The notes below the pieces were generated by a model, which saw only the letters and a list, made by a program, of their open reading frames with translations, ran no database searches and was not told the DNA's origin. From Arthrobacter mobilis (GTDB lineage: Bacteria; Actinomycetota; Actinomycetes; Actinomycetales; Micrococcaceae): DNA of 64,000 nucleotides. This document shows positions 1 to 7,738 of this stretch, one piece after another. The DNA is taken from positions 138,212 through 202,211 of the forward strand of contig NZ_JAAZSQ010000004.1 of assembly GCF_012395835.1 (NCBI RefSeq). Reading direction: 5' to 3'. Position 1 is the stretch's first letter; every line of letters starts with the position of its first letter. The translations under genes were made by a program, and so were the position numbers.

Positions 1-938
1 ACGCCCCTCAGGCGACCTACACCAAGCAGCTTCTGGAAGCAGCGGCCCTGTCCCGGGGCAAGGATCTGCCCCCCATCCAGCAGGCGCGGAACGTCCTGGC
101 CCTGGACGGCGTCACGAAACAGTTCGGGCCGCACAAGCGGCGCAGCCGCCCGGTTTTGAAGGAGGTCTCCTTCACCCTCCGGCAGGGAGAGATCCTCGGC
201 ATCCTGGGGCAATCCGGCTCCGGGAAAAGCACCTTGGCCCGTGCGATTGTTGGCCTCGAGGTCCCGGACGGCGGAACCATCACCCGGACCCTGGCAGCGG
301 AGCCGGGCAAGCACGCCGCAGCAGGCACGAAGGTCCAGCTCGTGTTCCAGGAACCGCACGACTCGTTCGACCCGCGCATGAAACTGCTCACCAGTCTGGA
401 AGCGCCCCTGCGGCAGCGGCCTGACCTCACAGCCGAGGAACGGCGGCAACGCATCCTCGAGGTCATGAACGACGTGGAACTGGATTCGGGCATGCTGGAC
501 AGGTACCCGGGCCAGTGCTCGGGAGGCCAGCTCCAGAGGGCGACCATCGCCAGGGCGCTCCTGCTGGAGCCCGAGGTCCTGATCTGCGACGAGGCTACTT
601 CCGCCTTGGACGCCTTGACCCAGCGCAAGGTCCTGGACCTGCTGCTGCGCCTGCACCGGGACCGCCGGCTGTCCCTGATCATGATCTCCCACGACCTGGA
701 CGTCATCCGCTACATGAGCCACCGGGTCGCCGTACTGTTCCAAGGCGCCCTGGTGGAGGTTGCCGAGACCCGGGATTTCTTCTTCTGTCAGCAGCACGAG
801 CACAGCAGGAAACTGGTGTCAGCCGTCCTCCCTTTCCGAGGGCAGGCACCCCAGGACGGTCCGCGTCGTCCGGCGGCCGGCCTTCCGGGCAGGGAAGCGC
901 CGCGGGAACAGCAGGTCACCGACCAACTGGTGCAGTGA
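1..938 (+). CDS. Tandem ABC transporter ATP-binding protein (Dpp/Nik type), C-terminal part; 5' end outside window
   Basis: The frame is open from base 3 with no start in the window, so the gene begins upstream. The first ~20 codons (ATYTKQLLEAA) match the end of one oligopeptide-type ATPase domain. A second complete ATPase domain follows: Walker A GQSGSGKST (about bases 207-233), signature CSGGQLQRATIARAL, Walker B VLICDEATSALD and an H-loop ISHD. This arrangement is the DppD-DppF style fusion that energises uptake of peptides, nickel or related small ligands. The C-terminal tail after ~800 is low in conserved sequence. An MFS gene starts one base after the stop, implying co-transcription. 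The substrate cannot be read from this fragment. Confidence 0.85.
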   Translation, partial: APQATYTKQLLEAAALSRGKDLPPIQQARNVLALDGVTKQFGPHKRRSRPVLKEVSFTLRQGEILGILGQSGSGKSTLARAIVGLEVPDGGTITRTLAAEPGKHAAAGTKVQLVFQEPHDSFDPRMKLLTSLEAPLRQRPDLTAEERRQRILEVMNDVELDSGMLDRYPGQCSGGQLQRATIARALLLEPEVLICDEATSALDALTQRKVLDLLLRLHRDRRLSLIMISHDLDVIRYMSHRVAVLFQGALVEVAETRDFFFCQQHEHSRKLVSAVLPFRGQAPQDGPRRPAAGLPGREAPREQQVTDQLVQ

Positions 939-939
939 G

Positions 940-2307
940 ATGGAAGAAATAAGTGATGCCCCGCCCGTGCCGAGGCGCCAGCCCGGACGCAGGAAGCCGC
1001 TGATGCCGTTCCGCGACTACCCGCCTGAGGCGCGCACCCTGCTGGGAGCCCAGCTGGTGTTCAACCTGGGCTTCTACGCCGTGGTGCCCTTCCTGGCCGG
1101 GGCAATGCAGACGGAGTACGGGCTGGGGGCTGCGGCAATCGGGCTGGTGCTCGGGGCCCGTACCTTCAGCCAGCAGGGGATGTTCCTGCTTGGAGGCATG
1201 CTCGCCGACCGATGGGGCACCCGCCGGTCGATCCTCACCGGATGCCTGGTCCGCATTCTCGGTTACGCTACCTTGGCAGCGGCCGCCGACTTCCCCCTGT
1301 TCCTCCTTGGAGCTGTGCTCACCGGGGCCGGCGGGGCCCTGTTCTCCCCAGCCCTGCAGGCGCAGTTGTCCCATGCCGACCGGCTGGCCGCGGGCAAAGA
1401 ACCGGCCGGCGGGAAACCGGGCCGGCGGTCGGTGTTCGTGTGGCTGGCGATCACCGGCGAGATCGGTGCCGTGCTGGGCCCGGTACTCGGATCGGCCCTG
1501 TGGGGGTGGGGCTTCGACGCCGCTCTGGCCGCCGGCATCGCGGTCTTCGCTGCCGTCACGGTCCTGCTCTGGTACCGGCTGCCGGCGCCAAACGCCTCCG
1601 CTCCGAAAGAACCGCGTCTGCGCAAGACCCGCACCGCACCGGTTCCGGACCACCCGGCTTTGGGTTGCCTGCGGAACCGGCGCTTCGTGGTGTTCTGCCT
1701 GCTCGCCAGCACAGACCTGCTGGCCTACAACCAGCTGTATTTCGCCATCCCGATCGAGCTGAACCGCCGGGGCCTGGAGCCGGCATGGCTTGGAGCACTG
1801 TTCCTGCTGGCCTCGGCCCTGACACTGCTTCTGCAGCTGCCGGTCTCCGCCGCGGGCAGGCGCCTCGGCACAGGCGCTTGCCTTTCAGCCGGCTTTGCGA
1901 CCCTGGCCGCCGCCTTCACAGTGGCTGCCGTGTCCTCGGTGCACTCCGGGACATCCGGGGGTTCGATACTGCCGGTTATGGGCACGGTCGCGGTCCTGGT
2001 CCTGGGCCACATGCTGCTCGCCCCCACGATCCTGTCCCTGGTCCCCGAGTTCGTCCCAAACACCAGGGCCGGGACGGGCAGGGGTGCGTACTACGGACTG
2101 GTAGCAACCTGCGGCGGGATCGCAGTCCTGGCAGGCAACGCCATCATGGGGCGATTGGTCGAGCTGACCGGCCGGCACCTTTGGTGGCCTGGTGCCCCGT
2201 GGGTGCCGCTAATCCTGCTCGCCCTGCTGGCCGCCGCAGCACTGCCATGGGTGCTGCCCAGAAACTCCCCGAGTCCGTTGCCGGCCCCGGCAGGACATGC
2301 AGGATGA
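940..2307 (+). CDS. MFS transporter, MdtH-like
   Basis: A 455-residue protein with about 12 hydrophobic segments and the MFS loop motif GGMLADRWGTRRS after TM2. It belongs to the drug/metabolite efflux side of the superfamily (MdtH-like). ATG at 940 lies one base after the stop of the ABC ATPase but has no clear Shine-Dalgarno. An in-frame ATG at 1003 has AGGAAG six bases upstream and would give a 434-residue protein beginning just before the first membrane segment, so 1003 is a serious alternative. Tight linkage to an importer ATPase suggests the two handle the same or related ligands, but the substrate is unknown. Confidence 0.82.
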   Translation: MEEISDAPPVPRRQPGRRKPLMPFRDYPPEARTLLGAQLVFNLGFYAVVPFLAGAMQTEYGLGAAAIGLVLGARTFSQQGMFLLGGMLADRWGTRRSILTGCLVRILGYATLAAAADFPLFLLGAVLTGAGGALFSPALQAQLSHADRLAAGKEPAGGKPGRRSVFVWLAITGEIGAVLGPVLGSALWGWGFDAALAAGIAVFAAVTVLLWYRLPAPNASAPKEPRLRKTRTAPVPDHPALGCLRNRRFVVFCLLASTDLLAYNQLYFAIPIELNRRGLEPAWLGALFLLASALTLLLQLPVSAAGRRLGTGACLSAGFATLAAAFTVAAVSSVHSGTSGGSILPVMGTVAVLVLGHMLLAPTILSLVPEFVPNTRAGTGRGAYYGLVATCGGIAVLAGNAIMGRLVELTGRHLWWPGAPWVPLILLALLAAAALPWVLPRNSPSPLPAPAGHAG

Positions 2308-2343
2308 AGCCGGACGAGCCGGGGCATCTTCGCTTTCCGGCGT

Positions 2344-2907
2344 TCACTCCACGGCATACCGGGTGGCCAGCATGTCCGGCGCCAGCTGTTCTGAACTGAC
2401 CAGGCTGAACCGCACTTGGGCTGCGGCCGGCGGGCAGGCTGCCAGACCGGCGCCGATGGCCGCCGGCACCACGTGCAGCTGCAGCTCGTCCACCAGCCGT
2501 TCGCGGAACAGCAGGTCGGTCAGCTGCAGGCTGCCCCAGACGATCACGTTGCCGGGTTCGCGCTCCAGAAGGCTGCGGATCCCCGCGGCGTCGCCGGAAA
2601 TGATCCGGGCCTCGCCGTCGTCTCCCCACGGGGCCTTCTCCAGGGTCGAGGACACCACGTACTTGGGCAGCCGGTTGATGGGCCCGGCCACGGATTCCTC
2701 CTGCGGGTCCGCCTTGGGCCAGTAGTCGCTGAACATTCCGTAGGTGACCCGGCCGAGCAGGATGGCCGAACAGTCCTCAAGCAGCCGGCGGTTCGCGTCA
2801 TTGATGGCGTGCCAGTCCTTGACCCGCCCGAAGAAGTCCAGGCTGCCGTCCGGTGCTGCGGCGAATCCGTCCATGCTGACGATCTGCTGGACCAGCAGCT
2901 TTCCCAT
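2344..2907 (-). CDS. Dihydrofolate reductase family / RibD C-terminal domain protein
   Basis: A 187-residue protein starting MGKLLVQQIVSMDGFAA, the typical opening of RibD_C/DHFR-like proteins of the YyaP type. Central features are LLGRVTYGMFSDYW and NVIVWGSLQLTDLLF, which form the nucleotide-binding Rossmann-like core. The family reduces pteridine or ribityl-type substrates with NADPH in a few members, and most members are uncharacterised. GGGAGG precedes the ATG. The gene lies 30 bases downstream of the AlkC-like gene on the same strand and is convergent with the MFS gene, 36 bases away. The reaction is not inferable. Confidence 0.85.
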   Translation of the reverse strand: MGKLLVQQIVSMDGFAAAPDGSLDFFGRVKDWHAINDANRRLLEDCSAILLGRVTYGMFSDYWPKADPQEESVAGPINRLPKYVVSSTLEKAPWGDDGEARIISGDAAGIRSLLEREPGNVIVWGSLQLTDLLFRERLVDELQLHVVPAAIGAGLAACPPAAAQVRFSLVSSEQLAPDMLATRYAVE

Positions 2908-2937
2908 GAGTCTGACCTCCCGTTCGGTCTGTACCGG

Positions 2938-4035
2938 CTATTGGACGACGTCGAACCCGGCACTCGGCGATAGCACCCCGTTGACCTGTACCTGCAGGGC
3001 GTGCCGGCCCGGGTAGTGCACCCGCGTGGTCATCGGGCGGAAGGCGTGGGACTTGCGGAACCGGCGGGTCTGTCCCGGCTCCAGGTCCGCGACGGCGAGC
3101 TTGAAGACTTTCGGGGCGAGCGCGCCGTTGGCCTTGACGTAGTGGACCAGATAGTCGACGGCCACCCGTGCCGTGTGCTCCGAGCCGTTGGTGACCTCGA
3201 CGGCGAACTCCAGCTCCCCGGGCAGCTCGACCACGCTCCGGTCCAGCTCCGGGGCCGATACGGAGACCGAGCCGTTGGAAAACCCTAGCAGGGCGAGCGC
3301 GCCCGGATGGGCCTTCTTGACCAGGGTGCGCAGCCCGTGCCGCACCACCCACGCCGCGCCGTCGTCCGGGTCTTCCATCCAGCGAGCCGCCGCCGACACC
3401 ACCTCGCCGGGGGCGTGGCGCGCAAGGTCGTTGAGGTGGTTGGCCACGGAGCGCCGGACCAACTGGCTCGGATCCGTGTGCAGGGCATCGAGGATCGGGA
3501 AGGTCGAGTCCGGCCGGGCGATGATCTCCGGAACGCGGATGGCCCAGGGCAAGTACGGCCTGGTCCCTTCGCTGGCCAGGCGGCGGACGTGTTCGTCCGG
3601 GTGCGCCGTCCAGTCCCGGGCTGCCGCCAGCGCCCGGTCCAGGTCCTGGATGAGCAGGCGGCGGATGGCGAATTCGGCGGTGAGCCGCGGGGTCAGTTCG
3701 GCCAGCAGGGCCAGCACGTCGTCGAAGGCCCGGGTGCTGCCGTCCCGGAGCGCGAGGTCCACGGCTGCCTCGCTGACCGGCCAGATCATCCATCCGGTGA
3801 AGGCTTCGTCGGCCAGGGCGGCGCGGAAAACCGCTGCTGCGCCGTCGTAGCCGGTTCCCAGATCCGCCGTTAGGGCTTCGGCCAGCAGGCCGGCCCGGGC
3901 ACGGATTGCCAAAGGTTCGAGCTTGGCTTCCGCCGCGGCGAGCGCGGGCCAGGCCGGACGGCCGGTGACGCGCAAAAGCGAGGTCCGCAAGCCGTCAACG
4001 GCTTCCGGTCCCAGCAGGTCATTCATCACGCCCAT
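2938..4035 (-). CDS. AlkC-like DNA alkylation repair protein with C-terminal Ig-like domain
   Basis: A 365-residue protein. Residues ~1-255 are an alpha-helical HEAT-like repeat solenoid (for example EGTRPYLPWAIRVPEII and SQLVRRSVANHLNDLA) characteristic of the AlkC/AlkD DNA glycosylase superfamily. Residues ~265-365 form a beta-rich segment rich in V/T/R. This matches the Ig-like domain that distinguishes AlkC from AlkD in published structural work. AlkC enzymes excise 3-methyladenine and related alkylated bases. Start ATG (MGVMND) has GGAGG seven bases upstream. A perfect hairpin lies just upstream at 4049-4068. It probably forms a two-gene unit with the DHFR-fold gene downstream. Confidence 0.82.
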   Translation of the reverse strand: MGVMNDLLGPEAVDGLRTSLLRVTGRPAWPALAAAEAKLEPLAIRARAGLLAEALTADLGTGYDGAAAVFRAALADEAFTGWMIWPVSEAAVDLALRDGSTRAFDDVLALLAELTPRLTAEFAIRRLLIQDLDRALAAARDWTAHPDEHVRRLASEGTRPYLPWAIRVPEIIARPDSTFPILDALHTDPSQLVRRSVANHLNDLARHAPGEVVSAAARWMEDPDDGAAWVVRHGLRTLVKKAHPGALALLGFSNGSVSVSAPELDRSVVELPGELEFAVEVTNGSEHTARVAVDYLVHYVKANGALAPKVFKLAVADLEPGQTRRFRKSHAFRPMTTRVHYPGRHALQVQVNGVLSPSAGFDVVQ

Positions 4036-4048
4036 GCGGTCCTCCGGT

Positions 4049-4068
4049 GGCGCCGGGCACCCGGCGCC
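4049..4068. promoter_or_regulatory. Perfect inverted repeat in the leader of the AlkC-like gene
   Basis: Nine-base arms GGCGCCGGG and CCCGGCGCC are separated by CA, centred about 23 bases before the AlkC-like start codon and just upstream of its Shine-Dalgarno. It could be an operator or a structure near the ribosome site. No function is known. Confidence 0.45.
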
Positions 4069-4125
4069 TCACATTGAATGCTACGGCGTCCTGCCGACAA
4101 TCCGGAGGCAGTCTGCGGCAGCGGC

Positions 4126-4152
4126 GTGAGATGCAGGCCTAGTTGGAAGAAA
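4126..4152 (+). repeat. Left terminal inverted repeat (27 bp)
   Basis: Begins GTGAGATGCAGGCCTAGTTG and ends GAAGAAA. It is the exact reverse complement of 5173-5199. Confidence 0.85.
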
Positions 4153-4415
4153 TCCCACTCCACCGTGCCACGGAGTGGGCGAACACTCGAAGCCAGTGAC
4201 CGTAGATTCGTCCGCCTACTCGTAGGCCGATTAGGGCGTTTTGATTAGCGGGTCAAGTTTCCGCCGACGCTGGCCGTACGGCGAACTCGGCATGCGCACG
4301 CCGGTCGAGTCGAGCACAGGCGCTACACTGAGGCTGAATCAGCCCACCCGGCACCCGTCGGACAGGCAAATCGATAGGAACGGCCCCAGGGCGTTTCAAG
4401 GGCTAGAAGGGGCCA

Positions 4416-5045
4416 ATGATCGTCAAGCTTTTCAAGCGCATCGCGTTCGTGGTGGTTGGCGCGCTCGTGGCGCTGGCCGTGCTCGGTGCAGCGAACACGT
4501 TTGGGTTCAGCCCGTTCCAGTCGCGCCAGACAGACCGGAGCCAGCCCGCGCTGCTGACGTCGATCAAGGACATCAGCCAGTACCACGCCGCGGTCGGCAA
4601 CTTTCAGGTGGTGCTCGACCGAGAAGACGACGACATCGCGTGGATGCCCGACATCATCGCCGGACGTCGGACGCTGTTTGTCGCGGCAGGCACCGTCAAC
4701 GCCTATGTCGATCTGTCAGGTCTCGCCGAGAAGGACTTGAAGCTGTCCGCGGACGGCAAGTCGGCGACGGTACGGCTGCCCGAGCCGCAGCTCGACAAGC
4801 CCAACCTCGACCACGACCGGTCCTATGTGTTCATGCAGGACCGCGGGGTGCTCGACCGGATCGCCGACGCGATCGAGACGCCCCAGCAGGCGCAGTTCTA
4901 CCGACTCGCCGAAACGAAGATGACCGCAGCCGCGGAGGAGTCGGAGCTACAGAAGAGGGCTGCCGAGAATACCAAGGCCATGCTGACCGGCATGTTCGGC
5001 TCGCTCGGAATCCAGGTCACCTTCCTCGACGACGCGTCCGGCTAG
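4416..5045 (+). CDS. DUF4230 domain-containing membrane-anchored protein
   Basis: A 209-residue protein with one N-terminal membrane segment (residues ~8-30, IAFVVVGALVALAVLG) followed by an extracytoplasmic domain. The pattern DISQYHAAVGNFQVVLDRE and LFVAAGTVNAYVDLSGL matches the DUF4230 family, whose function is unknown. A helical, charged C-terminal section (~160-190) may be a coiled coil. AGAAGGGG lies just before ATG 4416. It is the only gene inside the inverted-repeat element, so it is probably a passenger gene. Its codon choices look somewhat less GCC/GGC-rich than those of its neighbours, by eye only. Confidence 0.82.
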   Translation: MIVKLFKRIAFVVVGALVALAVLGAANTFGFSPFQSRQTDRSQPALLTSIKDISQYHAAVGNFQVVLDREDDDIAWMPDIIAGRRTLFVAAGTVNAYVDLSGLAEKDLKLSADGKSATVRLPEPQLDKPNLDHDRSYVFMQDRGVLDRIADAIETPQQAQFYRLAETKMTAAAEESELQKRAAENTKAMLTGMFGSLGIQVTFLDDASG

Positions 5046-5172
5046 GCCGTGTTGATCAAGTCGGTAAGAAGCACCTGTGTCGTCCAGAAGACGAACTTGG
5101 TTGTCCATCTGCTTTAGGCCCCACATCAGCCCCCGCTTGTCAGCCCAGCTGGAGTCTTCCAACTAGGGTGCG

Positions 5173-5199
5173 TTTCTTCCAACTAGGCCTGCATCTCAC
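5173..5199 (-). repeat. Right terminal inverted repeat (27 bp)
   Basis: Reverse complement of 4126-4152 with no mismatch. It ends seven bases short of the stop codon of the convergent DMT gene and is followed by A and then the AGCGG repeat. Confidence 0.85.
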
Positions 5200-5205
5200 A
5201 AGCGG

Positions 5206-6126
5206 CTAGGAACCGGTGGGGGCGCGAGGGGTCAGGACGAACAGGCTGCCCACCACGAGCGCGGCCCCCAGCCAGCCCGCTGCCGGCAGCCGTTCGCCCA
5301 CGACGAGAACTGCCAGGACGGCGGCGACAACGGTTTCCACGAGGGAAAGGCCTGTCGCGGTGCTCGCGCGGACACGGGCCAGGCCCCACCCGAACAGCAG
5401 GTACCCGGCGAACATCGGCACGAGCGCCATGTACGCTCCCACCGTGAAATTCTGCCAGGAGTCCAGCAGCGGTCCGCCGGTGATGGCGAGGACGGGCATC
5501 AGCAGCAGCCCGCCCAGTCCGAAGACGGCACCCATGGCGGCCCGGGAGGGCACGCCGCTGCCGATCAGCCGGTGGGCAGCCCAGGAATAGAGGGCATAGG
5601 TGGTGCCTGCAATGAGGCCGAGGGCGATGCCCAGCGGCATGGCCGCCGAACCTGCGGCCTCCGGACCCTCCTGCCCCTCGCCGGCGAAGCACAAGAGCCC
5701 GGCGCCGGCCAGACCGACCAGCGCGCCAAGCATCCACCGACGGGTGAACTTCCTATTGTCCGCAACGCGCTCGATCACCACCGACGCCAGCGGGGCCGAC
5801 CCGATCGAGACCACCGTGCCGACCGCCACGCCGGCAAGGTGCATGGAGGTGTAGAAAGCCAGCGGATACGCCGCAACTGCTGCCGCTCCCACAGCCACCA
5901 GCGGCCATTGGCCTCGCAGGGGTGCGGAAAAGTCCGCGATCGGCCGCGCCGCGGACAGGGCCTGGAGGATTCCGCCCAGGCCCATGGCCACGGCTCCGAT
6001 GGCCAGCGGGCTGACGGCCGGGGCAAAGGTGGCAGCGGTTCCCGTGGTGCCCCACAGCACCGACGCTGCCACGACGAACAAGGCACCCAGGACGGGTCCG
6101 TTCACGCGTTCAAGTGCAGTGCTCAC
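5206..6126 (-). CDS. DMT (EamA) family exporter
   Basis: A 306-residue protein with ten predicted membrane segments and two EamA halves (for example ASVLWGTTGTAATFAP near the N-terminus and GLSLVETVVAAVLAVLVVGE near the C-terminus). EamA proteins usually export amino acids, their derivatives or drugs. GTG at 6126 is chosen because it overlaps the TGA of the upstream tetR gene (GTGA) with GGAGG inside the tetR end, which implies translational coupling; the frame remains open further upstream. It is almost certainly repressed by that TetR. The 3' end lies seven bases from the inserted element. Confidence 0.88.
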   Translation of the reverse strand: MSTALERVNGPVLGALFVVAASVLWGTTGTAATFAPAVSPLAIGAVAMGLGGILQALSAARPIADFSAPLRGQWPLVAVGAAAVAAYPLAFYTSMHLAGVAVGTVVSIGSAPLASVVIERVADNRKFTRRWMLGALVGLAGAGLLCFAGEGQEGPEAAGSAAMPLGIALGLIAGTTYALYSWAAHRLIGSGVPSRAAMGAVFGLGGLLLMPVLAITGGPLLDSWQNFTVGAYMALVPMFAGYLLFGWGLARVRASTATGLSLVETVVAAVLAVLVVGERLPAAGWLGAALVVGSLFVLTPRAPTGS

Positions 6127-6719
6127 AGCTCCTCCAGCAGCCGGGCGGCGATCCGCCGTCCGTCCTGGAGGCATTTGTCGCCGCCCTCGAGGCCGGCCCG
6201 TGCCATGGAACCTTCGAGCAGGAACGCCAGATGCCGCCCAAGCTCGCCGGCACGTTCGTCCTGCCCCGGCAGCAGTTCCGCCAGATGCCCGGCCAGGAGG
6301 CCCTCGACCTCTTCCTTGTGCCGCCGCACAGCCAGCCTGCCCGGATCACCCGCCGGCAGTTCCGCCGCGGCATTAAGCAGCCCGCAGCCCCTGAACCCGT
6401 GGTCATACGCAAGGGCAGCGTGGTCGATGTAGGCATCGAAGATGGCCAGGATCCGCTCCTGCGGTGTGGCCGCAGCCGCAACGCGGGCCCGGTAGAGGCC
6501 GAGCCACTCCTCGTGCCGGGCCTCGAGATACGCTGCCACGAGCTCGGCCTTGGAGGCGAAGTTGTTGTAGAGGCTCTTCTTGGCCACGCCGGCCGTGGAC
6601 GTGATGGTGTCGATTCCCGTCGCCACCACGCCGTCGGAGTAGAACAGGCGTGCGGCAGCCTCCAGCAGCAGCTCGCGGGCCGGCCGCTTCCGGGCCACTG
6701 GACTTCCCGGTGCACTCAT
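6123..6719 (-). CDS. TetR/AcrR family transcriptional regulator
   Basis: A 198-residue protein with an N-terminal helix-turn-helix (residues ~12-58; ARLFYSDGVVATGIDTI then AGVAKKSLYNNFASKAEL) and a helical ligand-binding C-terminal domain. The LmrA/YxaF-like pattern YDHGFRGCGLLNAA follows at ~108-121. TTAGGAG precedes the ATG. It is first in a two-gene operon with the DMT exporter, and a 34-bp palindrome (6733-6766) sits right before it, indicating autoregulation. Its inducer is unknown. Confidence 0.9.
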   Translation of the reverse strand: MSAPGSPVARKRPARELLLEAAARLFYSDGVVATGIDTITSTAGVAKKSLYNNFASKAELVAAYLEARHEEWLGLYRARVAAAATPQERILAIFDAYIDHAALAYDHGFRGCGLLNAAAELPAGDPGRLAVRRHKEEVEGLLAGHLAELLPGQDERAGELGRHLAFLLEGSMARAGLEGGDKCLQDGRRIAARLLEEL

Positions 6720-6732
6720 CGAAGGCTCCTAA

Positions 6733-6766
6733 CGCTCAGTAGGTAGACCAGTATACCTACTGAGCG
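6733..6766. promoter_or_regulatory. TetR operator palindrome and overlapping promoter
   Basis: Perfect 13-bp arms CGCTCAGTAGGTA (6733-6745) and TACCTACTGAGCG (6754-6766) flank an 8-bp centre, 13 bp upstream of the tetR start. On the minus strand TATACT (6755-6750) is a good -10 box inside the palindrome, so bound TetR would block its own operon. Confidence 0.8.
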
Positions 6767-6871
6767 AATAGCTTGCTTCACGTCACTTCGGGAGCCGGCG
6801 CCGGACACCTTGGCGCTTCATGCGCTATCCGTACTGCGCCATGATCGAATGTGCCCGAGCGGGCTGCCCCA

Positions 6872-7363
6872 TCAACGCAGGATCTCCACCAGCGCGATCC
6901 AGGAAAACATCACGGCACTGATAATGGACAGCACACTGCCAGCTGCCACCCAGACATACCCGCCGCCTGCCCCTGTTACAAGCAGCACCGCGCCAACCGT
7001 GAACGCTGCGGGCGGCAAGGACCCTGTCAGGATCTTGATCGCCCGGAAGGCGGGGCGCTGTCCTTCCTCACGCAGGATCGCACGGGCGGCAAACACCTCG
7101 ATCAACCAGACGACCGCCACCCCGACCAGCACTGCCATACCCAGCAACCACACCGGCTGGCCCGGAATCAGCGCCAGGCAGGAAGCCGCAACGGCCAGCA
7201 CAAGCGCCCCGATCGAGGAGCCAGCACGCACCGGCAGCGTCACCGTTTTGAGGATCTCGACGATGTTGACCGACATCGCCACGATCAGCAGGCCTGCCAG
7301 CGCCGCGCCGGCGCCCGCGACGGCGACGTTGAAATCGGACCAGCCCACGAGCGTGCTTTCCAT
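6872..7363 (-). CDS. Small integral membrane protein of unknown function
   Basis: A 163-residue protein with four or five hydrophobic segments (for example AGAALAGLLIVAMSVNIV, ALVLAVAASCLALIPG, LLGMAVLVGVAVVWLIEVF and the end VLSIISAVMFSWIALVEI) joined by short loops. The second half carries REEGQRP and AIKILTG. I do not recognise a family with a known role. It is a single gene with its own leaderless promoter: TAGAGT lies exactly six bases before the ATG. Confidence 0.8.
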   Translation of the reverse strand: MESTLVGWSDFNVAVAGAGAALAGLLIVAMSVNIVEILKTVTLPVRAGSSIGALVLAVAASCLALIPGQPVWLLGMAVLVGVAVVWLIEVFAARAILREEGQRPAFRAIKILTGSLPPAAFTVGAVLLVTGAGGGYVWVAAGSVLSIISAVMFSWIALVEILR

Positions 7364-7738
7364 GGCGGCACTCTACTGGTTCCGCTGCCGCCGGAGGTAC
7401 GGGAAGGCCGTCTGCGCCCGACAGACCGCCTTCCTCGTAAGCAAGAGCTGTTTCTTGTCCTCTGGTTGCAGCAATCCGCCGGTTGGAGAAATTCTGCCTG
7501 ATCAGCGCCGGGTTAGTTCCCTAGCTCACTCCACACGTGCACTCCGGCCTGCAACCGGGTCATTCCCTGCATGAGTCGGCAACAGATGCAACAGACCTCG
7601 TCAGCAACCTATGTCGCTTCCTGATGCCCAGTTCGACTCCGGCGACGCCGAGTGCACATGCGGCAATGATGTCAAGGACGAGTCCCGGTCTTCCGGCTGG
7701 GCTGACCGGGCCCTGCCGTCCGTCGATGGCAGCCCGGC
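7364..7738. other. Stretch without a supported gene
   Basis: These 375 bases lie between the small membrane protein gene and the 3' end of pntB. The first ~12 bases hold the promoter of the membrane protein gene. A 60-codon minus-strand frame (7560-7742) starts with a GTG overlapping the pntB stop, but it has no Shine-Dalgarno and no recognisable domain, so I do not call it. No clear terminator was seen. Confidence 0.5.
7370..7375 (-). promoter_or_regulatory. Leaderless -10 box (TAGAGT)
   Basis: On the minus strand TAGAGT is followed by six bases (GCCGCC) and then the ATG at 7363. A transcript starting ~7 bases after the box would begin at the start codon, and there is no Shine-Dalgarno. Confidence 0.6.

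Larger units (their letters stand above)
4036..4415. other. Gene-free stretch holding the left end of an inserted element
   Basis: These 380 bases contain the AlkC-like leader (to ~4070), the left target-duplication copy (4120-4124), the left 27-bp inverted repeat (4126-4152), a hairpin with 8-bp arms (4154-4161 and 4172-4179) and the promoter region of the DUF4230 gene. TACACT at 4324-4329 is a possible -10 box. No supported coding sequence was found on either strand. Short frames reading 'DSTGVRM' on the minus strand near 4320 do not extend into a recognisable transposase. Confidence 0.6.
4125..5200. mobile_element. Non-autonomous transposon-like element carrying a DUF4230 gene
   Basis: The segment is bounded by a 27-bp perfect inverted repeat (4126-4152 and 5173-5199). 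One further terminal base differs between the ends (C at 4125; the complement of A5200 is T). It is flanked on both sides by the direct repeat AGCGG (4120-4124 and 5201-5205), as expected for a 5-bp target duplication. It is 1076 bp long and contains one gene (4416-5045) but no recognisable transposase. The right end has a second internal copy of CTTCCAACTAGG (5156-5167) besides that in the terminal repeat (5176-5187). TG-type ends recall IS3/IS481-like elements, but family assignment is a guess. Insertion separates the AlkC-like gene from the DMT exporter gene. Confidence 0.7.

Noticed and set aside
4154-4179. Hairpin with 8-bp arms just inside the left inverted repeat as a terminator
   Set aside because: No gene ends into it on either strand and there is no U-run; it may simply be part of the element end.
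4241-4330. Minus-strand sequence reading like a transposase fragment (DSTGVRM)
   Set aside because: It is under 30 codons, stops quickly and shows no other transposase motif, so I do not call an insertion sequence remnant.
4947-5162. 71-codon minus-strand frame at the right end of the element
   Set aside because: It runs antisense into the DUF4230 gene, has no domain, and is probably a shadow of it.
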